The position numbers and the translations under genes were made by a program. The notes below the pieces were generated by a model that made no database searches, was not told the origin of the DNA, and saw nothing but the letters and a program-made list of their open reading frames with translations. DNA of 64,000 bases from JBPOHE01 sp052035915 (GTDB lineage: Bacteria > Pseudomonadota > Gammaproteobacteria > Chromatiales > Chromatiaceae): NCBI GenBank assembly GCA_052035915.1, contig JBPOHE010000033.1, forward strand, positions 1-64,000, written 5' to 3'. Of this stretch, positions 32,755 through 41,324 are shown piece after piece (within the stretch, counting starts at the first letter, position 1; each line of letters begins with the position of its first letter).

Positions 32755-33714
32755 ATGGAACCGCTCCGTAGCAGTTTGCCCCCAGGCACCTGGGTGGGGC
32801 CATTCGAACTCAAGCGGCTGATCGCCAGCGGGGGGTTCAGTCTGATCTATCTGGCCGAGGAGCTGGACACCCAGGAGGAGGTGGTGGTCAAGGAATTTCT
32901 CCCCGGCAAGTTGGCCCGTCGGGAGGAGAGCATGACGGATGTACTGCCCATCAGCGAGGAGAAATACGATCTCTACTATCAAACCATCAAGTTGTTTTAT
33001 CAGGAGATCAAGACCCTGGCCTCGTTGCGCCACCCAAACATCGTGCGGGTGCGCGACTGCCTGGTCGCCCACAACACGGCCTATCTGGTGATGGACTACG
33101 AGCGTGGCCAGAACCTCGCCAGTTATATCCGCAAACATCAAGGGGGAATGAGCCTGCAATTCATGCTGACGGTCTTCCTGCCCTTGCTCGACGCTCTCAG
33201 GCTGATTCATTCCCATTCACTGCTTCATCTGGACATCAAGCCCAACAACATCCACCTGCGTCCGGGTGGCAATCCGCTGTTGTTGGATTTCGGTGCCGTG
33301 CATCATTTTGCCACCTCGCGCCATTCCACCGCCGGGCAGGTGGTGACAGCGGGTTTCTCCCCGTTGGAGCAGTATTACAATGTGGGCTTCGTCGGTCCCT
33401 GGAGCGATGTCTACGCGGTCGGCGCCAGCATGCGGGCCTGCCTCGATGGCAAACCGCCACCATCGGCGATCGCCCGCCATGCTAGCGATACCCTGACGCC
33501 GTCGGTTCAGCAGTACAAACGCCGCTACCCGGCCTTCCTGCTGGAGGCCATCGATTGGGCTATGGAACTGGACCCTTTGTTGCGACCGCAAAGCGTCCAG
33601 GAACTCCTGGAGGCCCTGAGCAAGGAAACGGGCCGGCCGAGTGAGGAGACGGGTACGTCCAAAAGCGGTCTGGGCGTTTTCAAACTGTTCCGTCTGTGGA
33701 ACAGCGAGAGCTGA
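32755..33714 (+). CDS. Serine/threonine protein kinase
   Basis: A 319-aa soluble Hanks-type kinase consisting of the catalytic domain alone. The glycine loop is LIASGGFSLIY, the ATP lysine is K46 (VVVKEF), the catalytic loop is H158-L-D160 (HLDIKPNN, with L in place of the usual R of HRD), and DFG is near residue 178 (LLDFGAVH). No transmembrane or sensor domain is visible. A longer in-frame opening at 32587 is not used because the domain starts right after 32755. It is followed 12 bases later by a PP2C phosphatase, its likely antagonist. Confidence 0.92.
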   Translation: MEPLRSSLPPGTWVGPFELKRLIASGGFSLIYLAEELDTQEEVVVKEFLPGKLARREESMTDVLPISEEKYDLYYQTIKLFYQEIKTLASLRHPNIVRVRDCLVAHNTAYLVMDYERGQNLASYIRKHQGGMSLQFMLTVFLPLLDALRLIHSHSLLHLDIKPNNIHLRPGGNPLLLDFGAVHHFATSRHSTAGQVVTAGFSPLEQYYNVGFVGPWSDVYAVGASMRACLDGKPPPSAIARHASDTLTPSVQQYKRRYPAFLLEAIDWAMELDPLLRPQSVQELLEALSKETGRPSEETGTSKSGLGVFKLFRLWNSES

Positions 33715-33726
33715 TCAGGAACCCCC

Positions 33727-34491
33727 ATGACCCCATCCGAGTATGAAGTGGCCGAGGTGTCCCGGCTGGGAAACCGCAAGATCAACCAGGATCGCTGCCT
33801 GGCCCTGGAGAGCGAAGGGAGTCTACTGCTGGTCCTGGGAGATGGCCTGGGTGGTCATCCCAAGGGGGAGGTGGCGGCCGACATTCTGGTGGAGACCTGC
33901 ACCAAGATCTTTCGCATCACCCCGAAGCCGATCAGGAATCCGTTGCTTTTTCTCAACATACTGGTCCGCCGGGCGCATACCAATATCCTTACCTTCGGTC
34001 AGGGGCAGAGCCCGCCCATCGAGCCGCGCACCACCGCCGTCCTCGCCCTGGTGCAGCAGCAATGGGTCTATTGGTGCCATGTCGGGGACAGCCGTTTCTA
34101 TGCCTTGCGTCGCGGTCGGGTGATGGTCCGTACCCAGGACCATTCCTATGTCCAGGGACTCATCGAGGAGGGCTTGATCTCCCCCCGGGACACCACCCAT
34201 CACCCCTTGCGCCATTATGTAACCCGCTGCGTCGGCGGTACCGGCGATCCCCCCGAACTGAGTTGCGCCACTCCGCTCGAACTGGAGGCCGGCGACGGCA
34301 TTCTGCTTTGTTCCGATGGGCTCTGGGCCAATCTGACCGAGGGCCAACTGGCGTCCTTGACGAACAGACCGGATCCCCTGCAACTCAGCCTCGATCGCCT
34401 GGCGAATCAGGCCGAGGCCGCGGCCCATCCCTTTGCCGACAACATCTCCGCCCTGGCCATGCGCATCTTGCCTCCGGGCATGGCAAAATGA
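33727..34491 (+). CDS. PP2C-family protein phosphatase
   Basis: A 254-aa metal-dependent serine/threonine phosphatase. Motifs in order are NRKINQDRC, the metal-binding GDGLGGHPKGEVAA, HVGDSRFYALRRG, the HSYVQGLIEEG region, LCSDGLW and the final DNISALAMRI. All the usual metal aspartates appear present. It is coupled to the kinase 12 bases upstream, so the two likely act on the same substrates. AGGA precedes the ATG. Confidence 0.93.
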   Translation: MTPSEYEVAEVSRLGNRKINQDRCLALESEGSLLLVLGDGLGGHPKGEVAADILVETCTKIFRITPKPIRNPLLFLNILVRRAHTNILTFGQGQSPPIEPRTTAVLALVQQQWVYWCHVGDSRFYALRRGRVMVRTQDHSYVQGLIEEGLISPRDTTHHPLRHYVTRCVGGTGDPPELSCATPLELEAGDGILLCSDGLWANLTEGQLASLTNRPDPLQLSLDRLANQAEAAAHPFADNISALAMRILPPGMAK

Positions 34492-34564
34492 GTCTTTTCC
34501 GCCCTTTTGGGCGCCAGCTCCCACCCAAGATTCCGACTGACTCAGCGATGAGGAACCCAGCTTC

Positions 34565-35281
34565 ATGAGACCATCCGGCAGACGACCGGACGAATTGCGC
34601 CCCCTGAGCTTCGTCCGCCATTTCACCTCCCAGGCCGAGGGCTCGGTGCTCGTGACCATGGGGGAGACCCGGGTCCTCTGTACCCTAAGCGTCGAAAACC
34701 GGGTGCCGGCCTTTTTGCTCGGCCAAAAGAAAGGCTGGATCACCGCCGAGTACGGGATGCTGCCCCGCGCCACCCAGGAGCGTACCCCTCGGGAGGCGGC
34801 GAAAGGCAAGCAGAGTGGACGCACCCTGGAGATCCAACGTCTGATCGGTCGTTCCCTGCGGGCGGCGGTCGATCTCGGTGCTCTGGGCGAGCGCAGTCTC
34901 TTGGTGGATTGCGATGTATTGCAGGCCGACGGCGGCACCCGCACCGCGGCTATCAACGGTGCCTGGGTGGCGTTGCAGGAGGCCGTCCATACCCTGCTCT
35001 CCAGCGGTCAGCTGACGATCAACCCCATCAAGACCCAGGTGGCCGCGGTCTCCGTGGGTATTTGTGGTGGGATCCCGGTTCTCGATCTCGATTACGCCGA
35101 GGACTCAGGGGCGGCAACCGATATGAACGTGGTGATGAACGATCAAGGGGCTTTCATCGAGATCCAGGGCACCGCGGAAGGTCATCCCTTCCAGCGCCAG
35201 GAGCTGACGCGCCTGCTGGATCTGGCCGAGGTCGGGATCGGCCGCATCCTGAGCGCCCAGCGCGCCGCCCTGGCGGAATGA
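34565..35281 (+). CDS. rph: Ribonuclease PH
   Basis: A 238-aa phosphorolytic 3'-5' exoribonuclease that trims tRNA and other RNA 3' ends. The N-terminus MRPSGRRPDELRPLSF, the motif LCTLSVENRVPAFL, the RTLEIQRLIGRSLRA segment and DCDVLQADGGTRTAAI are characteristic. Full length. The stop overlaps the upstream-most possible start of rdgB (ATGA at 35278-35281). Confidence 0.96.
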   Translation: MRPSGRRPDELRPLSFVRHFTSQAEGSVLVTMGETRVLCTLSVENRVPAFLLGQKKGWITAEYGMLPRATQERTPREAAKGKQSGRTLEIQRLIGRSLRAAVDLGALGERSLLVDCDVLQADGGTRTAAINGAWVALQEAVHTLLSSGQLTINPIKTQVAAVSVGICGGIPVLDLDYAEDSGAATDMNVVMNDQGAFIEIQGTAEGHPFQRQELTRLLDLAEVGIGRILSAQRAALAE

Positions 35282-35289
35282 GGGACTGG

Positions 35290-35907
35290 ATGATGCAGGG
35301 CCACCATCAGGGCGAACGCATTCTCCTGGCCAGCAACAATGCCGGTAAGGTCAGGGAGATCAATCAGTTGTTGGCCAGCCAGAACATTTCGGTGATCCCC
35401 CAGTCCGATCTCGGTGTCCCCGAGGTGGCGGAGACGGGTCTGAGCTTCGTCGAGAACGCCATCATCAAGGCCCGTCACGCCGCCCTTCATGGTCACATGG
35501 CCGCCATCGCCGATGATTCCGGGCTGGAGGTCGATGCCCTGGAGGGGGCTCCGGGCGTCCATTCGGCCCGTTATGCCGGGCCCGGCGCCACCGATAGGGA
35601 GAATCTGGACAAGCTTTTGAAGGCTATGGCGGCTGTTCCTGCCCCGTTGCGGACGGCCCGCTTCCAGTGCGTCCTGGTCTACATGAGATATGCCGCCGAC
35701 CCGACGCCGATCATCTGTCAGGGCACCTGGGAAGGGGAGATCGCCTTGGCGCCCCAGGGCGAGCGCGGCTTCGGCTATGACCCCCTGTTTTTCGTCCCCA
35801 GCCATGGCTGTACCGCGGCAGAACTCGGTCCCGAGGTGAAGAACCGACTCAGCCACCGCGGACAGGCCCTGCGTCAATTACTGGCCAGGCTTTCCGGGGC
35901 GCCATGA
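35290..35907 (+). CDS. rdgB: XTP/dITP diphosphatase (RdgB/HAM1)
   Basis: Hydrolyses non-canonical purine nucleotides (ITP, XTP, dITP) to the monophosphate. The motifs ILLASNNAGKVREINQLL, SFVENAIIKARHAA, ADDSGLEVDALEGAPGVHSARYAG and GFGYDPLFF are all present. The start is uncertain. ATG at 35278 overlaps the rph stop, but AGGGA at 35281-35285 fits ATG 35290, giving 205 aa, close to the E. coli protein. It overlaps the next gene by 4 bases. Confidence 0.94.
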   Translation: MMQGHHQGERILLASNNAGKVREINQLLASQNISVIPQSDLGVPEVAETGLSFVENAIIKARHAALHGHMAAIADDSGLEVDALEGAPGVHSARYAGPGATDRENLDKLLKAMAAVPAPLRTARFQCVLVYMRYAADPTPIICQGTWEGEIALAPQGERGFGYDPLFFVPSHGCTAAELGPEVKNRLSHRGQALRQLLARLSGAP

Positions 35908-37073
35908 CGCCCAGGTCGCTGGCCTTCGCCTTGCTCGATTATTTTCCTTACGGCGGCCAGCAACGAGATTTTCTCAAGATCGCCCAGGCGGCACTCGAGC
36001 ATGGCCATCGGGTCAGGGCCTTGGTCCATACCTGGGAAGGGGAGGTCCCTGACGGCATCGAGGTGGTGAAACTCGCTGCCACGGGTCGCAGCAATCATCG
36101 TAAATTGCAGCGGTTCGCCGCCGCGGTGCAGGAGTATCGCAACCGCCAGCCCATCGACGTCCTCATCGGCTTCGTCAAGCTCCCGGGCCTGGATCTCTAT
36201 TTCGCCGCCGACCCCTGTTACCTGAGCCGGGCCCTCGCCAAGCGGGGTCCCTGGGTGCGACTGCTGCCCAGATTCCGCGTCCTGAGCGCCCTGGAGCGCT
36301 CGGTGTTCACTCCGACGAGCCGGACCCGCCTCCTGGTGCTCACCGAAGCGATACAAAGGGAATATCAACTGGTCTATGGCACGCCGGGCGAGCGCTTCAT
36401 CCGGCTGCCGCCCGGGGTCGAAAACATCTTTCGGCCGGTAACTGAGGCGGAACGCGAGGCCATACGCACCCGGCTCGGGTTGGAACGGCAACACCTCCTC
36501 TATCTCATGGTCGGCAGTCATTTCCGCACCAAGGGGGTCGACCGCAGCCTCCGGGCCCTCGCGGCCCTGCCGCCCGAGGCCCGGCAACAGGCCCGGCTCT
36601 GGATCGCGGGGAGCGGCCGACAGGAGGAGATGGGACAAGTCGCCGCCAGCCTCGGTCTGGCCTCCCAGGTGCGCTTTCTCGGTGGTCGTGCGGATGTGGC
36701 GGAGCTGATGCGGGCGGCGGATGTGTTATTGCAACCTTCACGCACCGAGCTGGCCGGCATGACCATCGTCGAGGCCCTGAGCTGTGAACTGCCGGTCATC
36801 GCTAGCGGCGAATGCGGTTACGCTTTTCATGTACACCGCTCCGGCGGCGGTATCGCCCTGGAGGTGCCGTTTCGACAGATGGATTTCGAGGCCGCCCTGG
36901 TCGCCAGTCTGGAGGCCGGACGGCGTCTGGGATGGCGCCGTGGGGCGGGAGACTACGCCGCCACTACCGACTTGCAGGGTCTGGCGACGACCGCCCTGAG
37001 GGTGATCGAGGCGCTCGGCCCAGAGGGGGAAGCGGCTCATCGCGCCAAGTCGGCGAACGAACCCGGAGACTAA
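35904..37073 (+). CDS. waaG: WaaG-like LPS core glycosyltransferase
   Basis: A 389-aa GT4-family (GT-B fold) enzyme. The N-terminal part closely follows E. coli WaaG, which adds the first glucose to the outer core: FALLDYFPYGGQQRDFLKIA, then HTWEGEVP, GFVKLPGLDLYFAADPCY and LPPGVENIF. The C-terminal nucleotide-sugar site has MVGSHFRTKGVDRSL and the E-x7-E region EALSCELPVIASGECGY. The sugar used cannot be read from sequence. The ATG overlaps the rdgB stop. It is last of the rph-rdgB-waaG run and is followed after 18 bases by dyad element copy 4. Confidence 0.88.
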   Translation: MTPRSLAFALLDYFPYGGQQRDFLKIAQAALEHGHRVRALVHTWEGEVPDGIEVVKLAATGRSNHRKLQRFAAAVQEYRNRQPIDVLIGFVKLPGLDLYFAADPCYLSRALAKRGPWVRLLPRFRVLSALERSVFTPTSRTRLLVLTEAIQREYQLVYGTPGERFIRLPPGVENIFRPVTEAEREAIRTRLGLERQHLLYLMVGSHFRTKGVDRSLRALAALPPEARQQARLWIAGSGRQEEMGQVAASLGLASQVRFLGGRADVAELMRAADVLLQPSRTELAGMTIVEALSCELPVIASGECGYAFHVHRSGGGIALEVPFRQMDFEAALVASLEAGRRLGWRRGAGDYAATTDLQGLATTALRVIEALGPEGEAAHRAKSANEPGD

Positions 37074-37091
37074 AACTCTCCTCAGTCAGCC

Positions 37092-37213
37092 TTCCGGGCA
37101 TGGACGGAAAACGGCCATTTTTCGTTCTTCTTTCAAGAACAATATCTATACTATAAACGGCATTGTTCTCTAATGAAGAACAAAAAATCGGCGACACAGG
37201 CCCAGGCCCGGAA
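37092..37213. repeat. Dyad element, copy 4 (type A arm on left)
   Basis: A 122-bp copy starting 18 bases after the waaG stop codon. The inner palindromes are at 37122-37142 (TCGTTCTT, CTTTC, AAGAACAA) and 37163-37183 (TTGTTCTC, TAATG, AAGAACAA), with starts 41 bp apart. The left arm is one of the best type A arms (TTCCGGGCATGGACGGAAAA); the right arm ends in CAGGCCCGGAA (type B). Confidence 0.92.
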
Positions 37214-37618
37214 GTGATGCGGGGATTGCCGTCAGGACCGGTGGCCACGGACCAAAGGGATTGAGGCGCCACCCTCTTTGCTGCCGATCAGGGATAAGCT
37301 AACGAGAATTGGTAGAACGGCATTCGCTGGTGATTGGATCTGGATGGCCCTGGGCGGAGGAGGTGGCCGGATACCACCAGGCCAAGCTGGCAGAATGTAC
37401 AATAATCTCGTCATCGCTCGCGCAAAAGTTTCGCCTGGCCCGAGGGGCCGTAACCGATGCCGGAACCCTTGCCCGACCTTTAGGCGATTGCCGGACAGAA
37501 ACCCATGAGTGGGCATCCTCGTCGGCAAGGGATCGGGGGCCAGGGCCAGTCGCTATGTGCTACAGAAGTCACCAAGGGTTCTTTACCCTGATGGCGTCAA
37601 TTTCGAGGAGATACCCCC
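37214..37618. other. Intergenic DNA before uspA, nothing recognised
   Basis: About 405 bases with only open frames lacking family features, including a minus-strand one at 37232-37528 rich in proline and arginine. AGGAG at 37606-37610 is the uspA ribosome site. No promoter or RNA gene could be identified. Confidence 0.4.
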
Positions 37619-38050
37619 ATGTTGCGTGTCCTGGTCCCCATCGACGGTTCCGAGAACGCCCTGCGGGCCTTGCGGTTTGCTGTCGAACGTCTGCGTCGGC
37701 TCGATCTCGAGGGGTTCGAGCTGTTCCTGCTCAATGTCCAACCGGCTATCGCCACCGGCGATGTGCGGCTGTTCGTCAGCGAGGAGAAGATCCGCCAGTA
37801 TTATCAAGAAGAGGGCGAAATGGCTCTGGTGTCGGCCAAGACCATGCTCAACGACCAGCACCTCCCCTTCACCGCCCATGTCTACGCCGGTCATGTGGCG
37901 GAAAGCATCGCCGCCTTCGCCAAGGAAAGGCATTGTCACTTGATCGTTATCGGCACCCGTGGTCTGGGCACGGTCATGAATCTCATCATGGGTTCGGTGA
38001 CCACCAAGGTGATCCAGCTTACGGAGCTTCCGGTGGTGTTGGTGAAATAG
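37619..38050 (+). CDS. Universal stress protein
   Basis: A 143-aa single-domain UspA-family protein. The N-terminal strand RVLVPIDGSENALRALRFAV and the C-terminal ATP-type motif IGTRGLGTVMNLIMGSVTTKVIQ (G-2x-G-9x-G-S/T) are visible, so nucleotide binding is likely. No membrane segment. The start at 37619 is set by AGGAG 8 bases upstream. It is separated from the deacetylase by 55 bases. Confidence 0.93.
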   Translation: MLRVLVPIDGSENALRALRFAVERLRRLDLEGFELFLLNVQPAIATGDVRLFVSEEKIRQYYQEEGEMALVSAKTMLNDQHLPFTAHVYAGHVAESIAAFAKERHCHLIVIGTRGLGTVMNLIMGSVTTKVIQLTELPVVLVK

Positions 38051-38105
38051 CCACCTCGTCCCGGGGGAAGGGCCATCTGTCCGCGTTTCGTCAGTGGGAG
38101 TCGGC

Positions 38106-39140
38106 ATGGGAAGACCGGCTGATTGGGGAGCCTGTCCATGGCTGGCGTGGCTCGGCTGTCTGGGTTTGTTGATCGCTGGTCCAGGAGTGATCTGGGCCGC
38201 TCCTCCCGGAGACGATTCCGCCAGGATGTTGAACCGGCTCTGGACCTCGGCTGAATTGCGGGGAACGCCATCGGACAGACTCCCGCGTCGGTTGCCCAAG
38301 GTGGATCGCCGTCCCCCCGAGCGCACCCAGCCGCTCGTCTCCCTCCCACCTGTGCCGGTGGAGCGACGCCAATCGATTCGGGGTGTCAAGCCCTTCCATG
38401 GTCGCAAACTTCTGGCCATCACCTTCGATCTCTGTGAGTCGGCCCAGGAAGTCAGCGGTTATGATGCAGAGATCGTCAATGTGTTACGCACTTATCAGGT
38501 GCCCGCCACCTTCTTCGCCGGGGGGAAATGGATGCGTTCCCATCCCGAACCAAGCCTGCAACTCATGGCCGATCCGCTGTTCGAACTTGGCAACCATGGC
38601 TGGAGCCACGCCAATCCGGCCTTGTTGGATAGCCAGAGACTGGCCGAACAGGTGCTCTGGACTCAGGCCCAGTACGAGTTGTTGCGGGAAGAGTTGCAAC
38701 GACGGCTGGCATCCGCCGCCATGGACCCGAGCGTGCTGGATGCCGTCCCCCGGGCTATGACCCTGTTTCGTCCGCCCTATGGTCGCTGCGGCGCCAGAAC
38801 CCTGGACGCGCTGGCGGGATGGGGGTTGACCGCCATCCAATGGAACATGGTTGGCGCCGATCCGGTACCGGGCCTGTCTCCCGAGTCCTTGGCGCGCAAC
38901 CTGCTCCGTCAAGCCAGACCCGGCGGTATCCTGGTATTGCATGCCAATGGCCGGGGTTATGCCACCGCCGCCGCTCTGCCGATGATCATCCGGGAGCTGC
39001 GGGCCAAGGGCTATGAAATGGTCACCGTCAACCAATTGCTGGCGAGCGGTGAGATCCTCTCCAGCCCGGAGTGTTACGAATTGAAACCGGGCGATAATCG
39101 CCGCTATGACCGGCTCGACGGCAAGGCTCACCAGCCGTGA
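38106..39140 (+). CDS. Polysaccharide deacetylase, variant active site
   Basis: A 344-aa exported protein. The signal peptide is WLAWLGCLGLLIAGPGVIWA. The NodB-homology domain starts near residue 99 (LLAITFDLCESAQEVSGYDAE). Later motifs are HGWSHAN (metal histidines) and RPPYGRCGARTLDAL, with GGILVLHANGRG at the end. The usual TFDDG motif reads TFDLCE, so the second aspartate, a metal ligand, is replaced by leucine. The start ATG 38106 is preferred over GTG 38094. The last codons overlap the next gene by 4 bases. The substrate is unknown. Confidence 0.87.
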   Translation: MGRPADWGACPWLAWLGCLGLLIAGPGVIWAAPPGDDSARMLNRLWTSAELRGTPSDRLPRRLPKVDRRPPERTQPLVSLPPVPVERRQSIRGVKPFHGRKLLAITFDLCESAQEVSGYDAEIVNVLRTYQVPATFFAGGKWMRSHPEPSLQLMADPLFELGNHGWSHANPALLDSQRLAEQVLWTQAQYELLREELQRRLASAAMDPSVLDAVPRAMTLFRPPYGRCGARTLDALAGWGLTAIQWNMVGADPVPGLSPESLARNLLRQARPGGILVLHANGRGYATAAALPMIIRELRAKGYEMVTVNQLLASGEILSSPECYELKPGDNRRYDRLDGKAHQP

Positions 39141-39649
39141 CGGTAGCGCCCTTCGCCGCCGATTTCTATCCCCTGGCCTCTGGTGGGTTGCGCCCATTGA
39201 GGGCCGAACAGGCCGAACCTATCGCACGCCAACTCGCGGCCATCGATCCCTGGCTGGCCTTGGGATTTGCCGCCGAGGCTTTGGCCACCTATTTGCTGCG
39301 TGCCGATGGAGGCCTGTATCGGTACGAAATACTGGACGCTCAAGGAGCGACAGCGGGGGTGGTGGCCGTGCGCCATCCCTGGTTGCGCGGTCCTTACCTG
39401 GAGCTGTTCGCCGTTTTCCCTCCGCATCAGGGTCGGGGGCTCGGGGGCGCGGCCTTGGAATGGTTCGAGCGGCAAGCGCGGCTGACCTCGGCCAACGCCT
39501 GGGTGTTGGTCTCAGCCTTCAACCAAGGCGCCTATGGCTTATATCGACGCTACGGTTTCGTCGAGATCGGCCCTATCCCCGATCTGATAAAACCTGGGCA
39601 GAACGAGATCCTATTGCGTAAAAGCTTGAATCAGACACCGGAGCGATAA
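39137..39649 (+). CDS. GNAT-family N-acetyltransferase
   Basis: A 170-aa acyl-CoA-dependent acetyltransferase. The acetyl-CoA binding motif A is visible as LFAVFPPHQGRGLGGAALEW (Q-x-x-G-x-G/A), followed by the C-terminal NQGAYGLYRRYGFVEIG typical of the fold. GTG at 39137 overlaps the deacetylase stop (GTGA), suggesting translational coupling. The acceptor substrate is unknown. Dyad element copy 5 follows after 112 bases. Confidence 0.88.
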   Translation: MTVAPFAADFYPLASGGLRPLRAEQAEPIARQLAAIDPWLALGFAAEALATYLLRADGGLYRYEILDAQGATAGVVAVRHPWLRGPYLELFAVFPPHQGRGLGGAALEWFERQARLTSANAWVLVSAFNQGAYGLYRRYGFVEIGPIPDLIKPGQNEILLRKSLNQTPER

Positions 39650-39761
39650 GGCGATTGCCGGAAAAAGATATACCTGAATGCGCCGGATGTTCGTTCGCCT
39701 TCCAGGCGCGCCAGCCGGCGCCGAGCGGGCTCTGCAACGACTGGCCCCTCTTCTTCGGCGC
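39650..39761. other. Intergenic DNA between GNAT gene and repeat
   Basis: A GC-rich stretch with no open frame of interest. No hairpin with a T run was seen after the GNAT stop, so dyad element copy 5 may be the only structured sequence at this 3' end. Confidence 0.3.
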
Positions 39762-39882
39762 TTTCGGGCAGGGGCGTTTTGGCTCGGTTTTTCGTTCTTA
39801 AATGGAGAACAATGACCGTTTGTATGAAGGATTGTTCTCTCAAGGAGAACGAAAACCGGCCATTTTCAGTCGATGCCCGGAA
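39762..39882. repeat. Dyad element, copy 5 (type A arm on right)
   Basis: A 121-bp copy between the GNAT and lipase genes. The inner palindromes are at 39792-39812 (TCGTTCTT, AAATG, GAGAACAA) and 39832-39852 (TTGTTCTC, TCAAG, GAGAACGA). Their starts are 40 bp apart, the only copy that is not exactly 41. The right arm reads inward as TTCCGGGCATCGACTGAAAA (type A). The left begins TTTCGGGCAGGGGCG (type B). Confidence 0.92.
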
Positions 39883-40049
39883 CAGCTGAGTAACGTAGGA
39901 TACGGTGAACGAAGTGAAGCGCCTCGATCGAGGCATTCTCTCTTCGCGATTGATGCGGTTCGTACCTCACCGCATCCCACCGCGCCGCAAGCCGAATAAG
40001 TATTCAGAAAGGGTATCATCTCCCGCTTCCCCGAACCTTTGGAGGCCTG

Positions 40050-41075
40050 ATGCAAAAACCTCTGCCGCCGCTTCGCTACGAGTTGTTCCATCCACCCATC
40101 TTCGATTCCGAATACTTTCGCTATTTCGAGCAGGCCGCCTCCCATCCCTTTCGCCATGAGACAACCGAATTCGCGTCCGTCAACGCCTGGTGGTTGGCCG
40201 AGATCTCCCTGCTGGCCTACTGTCCACCCGAGTATGCGGTTCCCGTCTTTCGCCGCGCCGGACTGGAGCTGAGCGAAGCCGGTATCTGCATCGCCGGTCA
40301 GACCCAGTGCTATCTGGCGGCCGCGGAGTCTTGGCTGGTGGTCTGTTTCCGCGGCACCAAACCCCTGCGCCCGGATCGCTGGGATTCCCCCGAGGATCGC
40401 TGGCGCAATCTCGCCGGTACCCTGGGAGATGCTCGGACCGATGCGGATCTCTATCTGGTGGAACTGAGCCCCGGATCGGGTCGGTATGTGCATCGCGGTT
40501 TCCTGGCGGCGCTGGAACAGGTCTGGTCGGCGCTGGAGGCCCATCTGCGCGACCTGGTCCGTCGTCGTCCCGAGCGCCGGGTCTGGTTTACCGGCCATAG
40601 CCTGGGCGGGGCCCTGGCTACCCTGGCCGCCGACCGTTTCCCCGCCGCCAGTGGACTCTATACCTTCGGCTCCCCCCAGGTGGGCGACCAGTCCTTTGCC
40701 CAGGATTTCACTGTTCCCTGTTATCGCCTCGTCAACGGACGGGATCTGGTGCCCTGGTTGCCGCCAGCCGGACCCTATGCCCCTCCCAAACTGGGTCTGG
40801 CCAAGTACCGGCATGTGGGGAAGCTCAAATACCTGGACGCCCAGGGCGGGATCGGCGATGACCTCCCCCCAGCCCCTGAGATAGGACAATGGCTCAAGTC
40901 CCGACCCGGTGAGCTGCTGGACAGGCTTCGTCGGGCTCAGTCCGGCCATCCCCTCGCCCTGGCGCCGGAGGCCCTCAACGACCACTCCCCATTGCTCTAC
41001 GCCGTCAAGCTGTGGAACCTTTATGACCGGGGTCTCCTGGGAGGGGAGGGGGAGGGAGCTCGACAACCGAGGTAA
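40050..41075 (+). CDS. Class 3 lipase family protein
   Basis: A 341-aa alpha/beta hydrolase of the fungal-type lipase 3 family. The upstream strand VVCFRGTKPLRPD is typical of the family (oxyanion region), and the nucleophile elbow is FTGHSLGGALATLAA. The second acid region YTFGSPQVGD and a late histidine (YRHVG) would complete the triad. No signal peptide is visible, so it is probably cytoplasmic or membrane-peripheral. GGAGG precedes ATG 40050. Substrate unknown. Confidence 0.88.
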   Translation: MQKPLPPLRYELFHPPIFDSEYFRYFEQAASHPFRHETTEFASVNAWWLAEISLLAYCPPEYAVPVFRRAGLELSEAGICIAGQTQCYLAAAESWLVVCFRGTKPLRPDRWDSPEDRWRNLAGTLGDARTDADLYLVELSPGSGRYVHRGFLAALEQVWSALEAHLRDLVRRRPERRVWFTGHSLGGALATLAADRFPAASGLYTFGSPQVGDQSFAQDFTVPCYRLVNGRDLVPWLPPAGPYAPPKLGLAKYRHVGKLKYLDAQGGIGDDLPPAPEIGQWLKSRPGELLDRLRRAQSGHPLALAPEALNDHSPLLYAVKLWNLYDRGLLGGEGEGARQPR

Positions 41076-41228
41076 CAGATCGTGGCGCTACTACCCGGCT
41101 CAGTCCGATGGCACCCCAAAGCCAAGAGTAACTTATTGATATATCGATGGATCTGATCGGTTTTTGCCGATGATGCGGCGGTAGTGCCGAGCCTTGGAAC
41201 CGGCTTGGGAGGGATACTACAAAAGGTT

Positions 41229-41246
41229 GCGCGGGCTGGCCCGCGC
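41229..41246 (-). terminator. Terminator-like hairpin after rquA
   Basis: GCGCGGGC, 2-base loop, GCCCGCGC forms an 8-bp GC-rich stem. In the rquA direction (minus) it is followed by AACCTTTTGT, a short T-rich tail, and begins about 79 bases after the rquA stop. It is a plausible weak terminator for rquA. Confidence 0.55.
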
Positions 41247-41324
41247 TCAGACTCGGATAGCGAACCGCTGCAGGGGGAAAACGCGGCAGCGGCTGTTGGT
41301 TTTCAGGTTAGGATCCGGTCCGGG

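Noticed and set aside
37232..37528. Minus-strand 98-residue open frame between waaG and uspA
   Set aside because: Proline/arginine-rich, no ribosome site, no family features.
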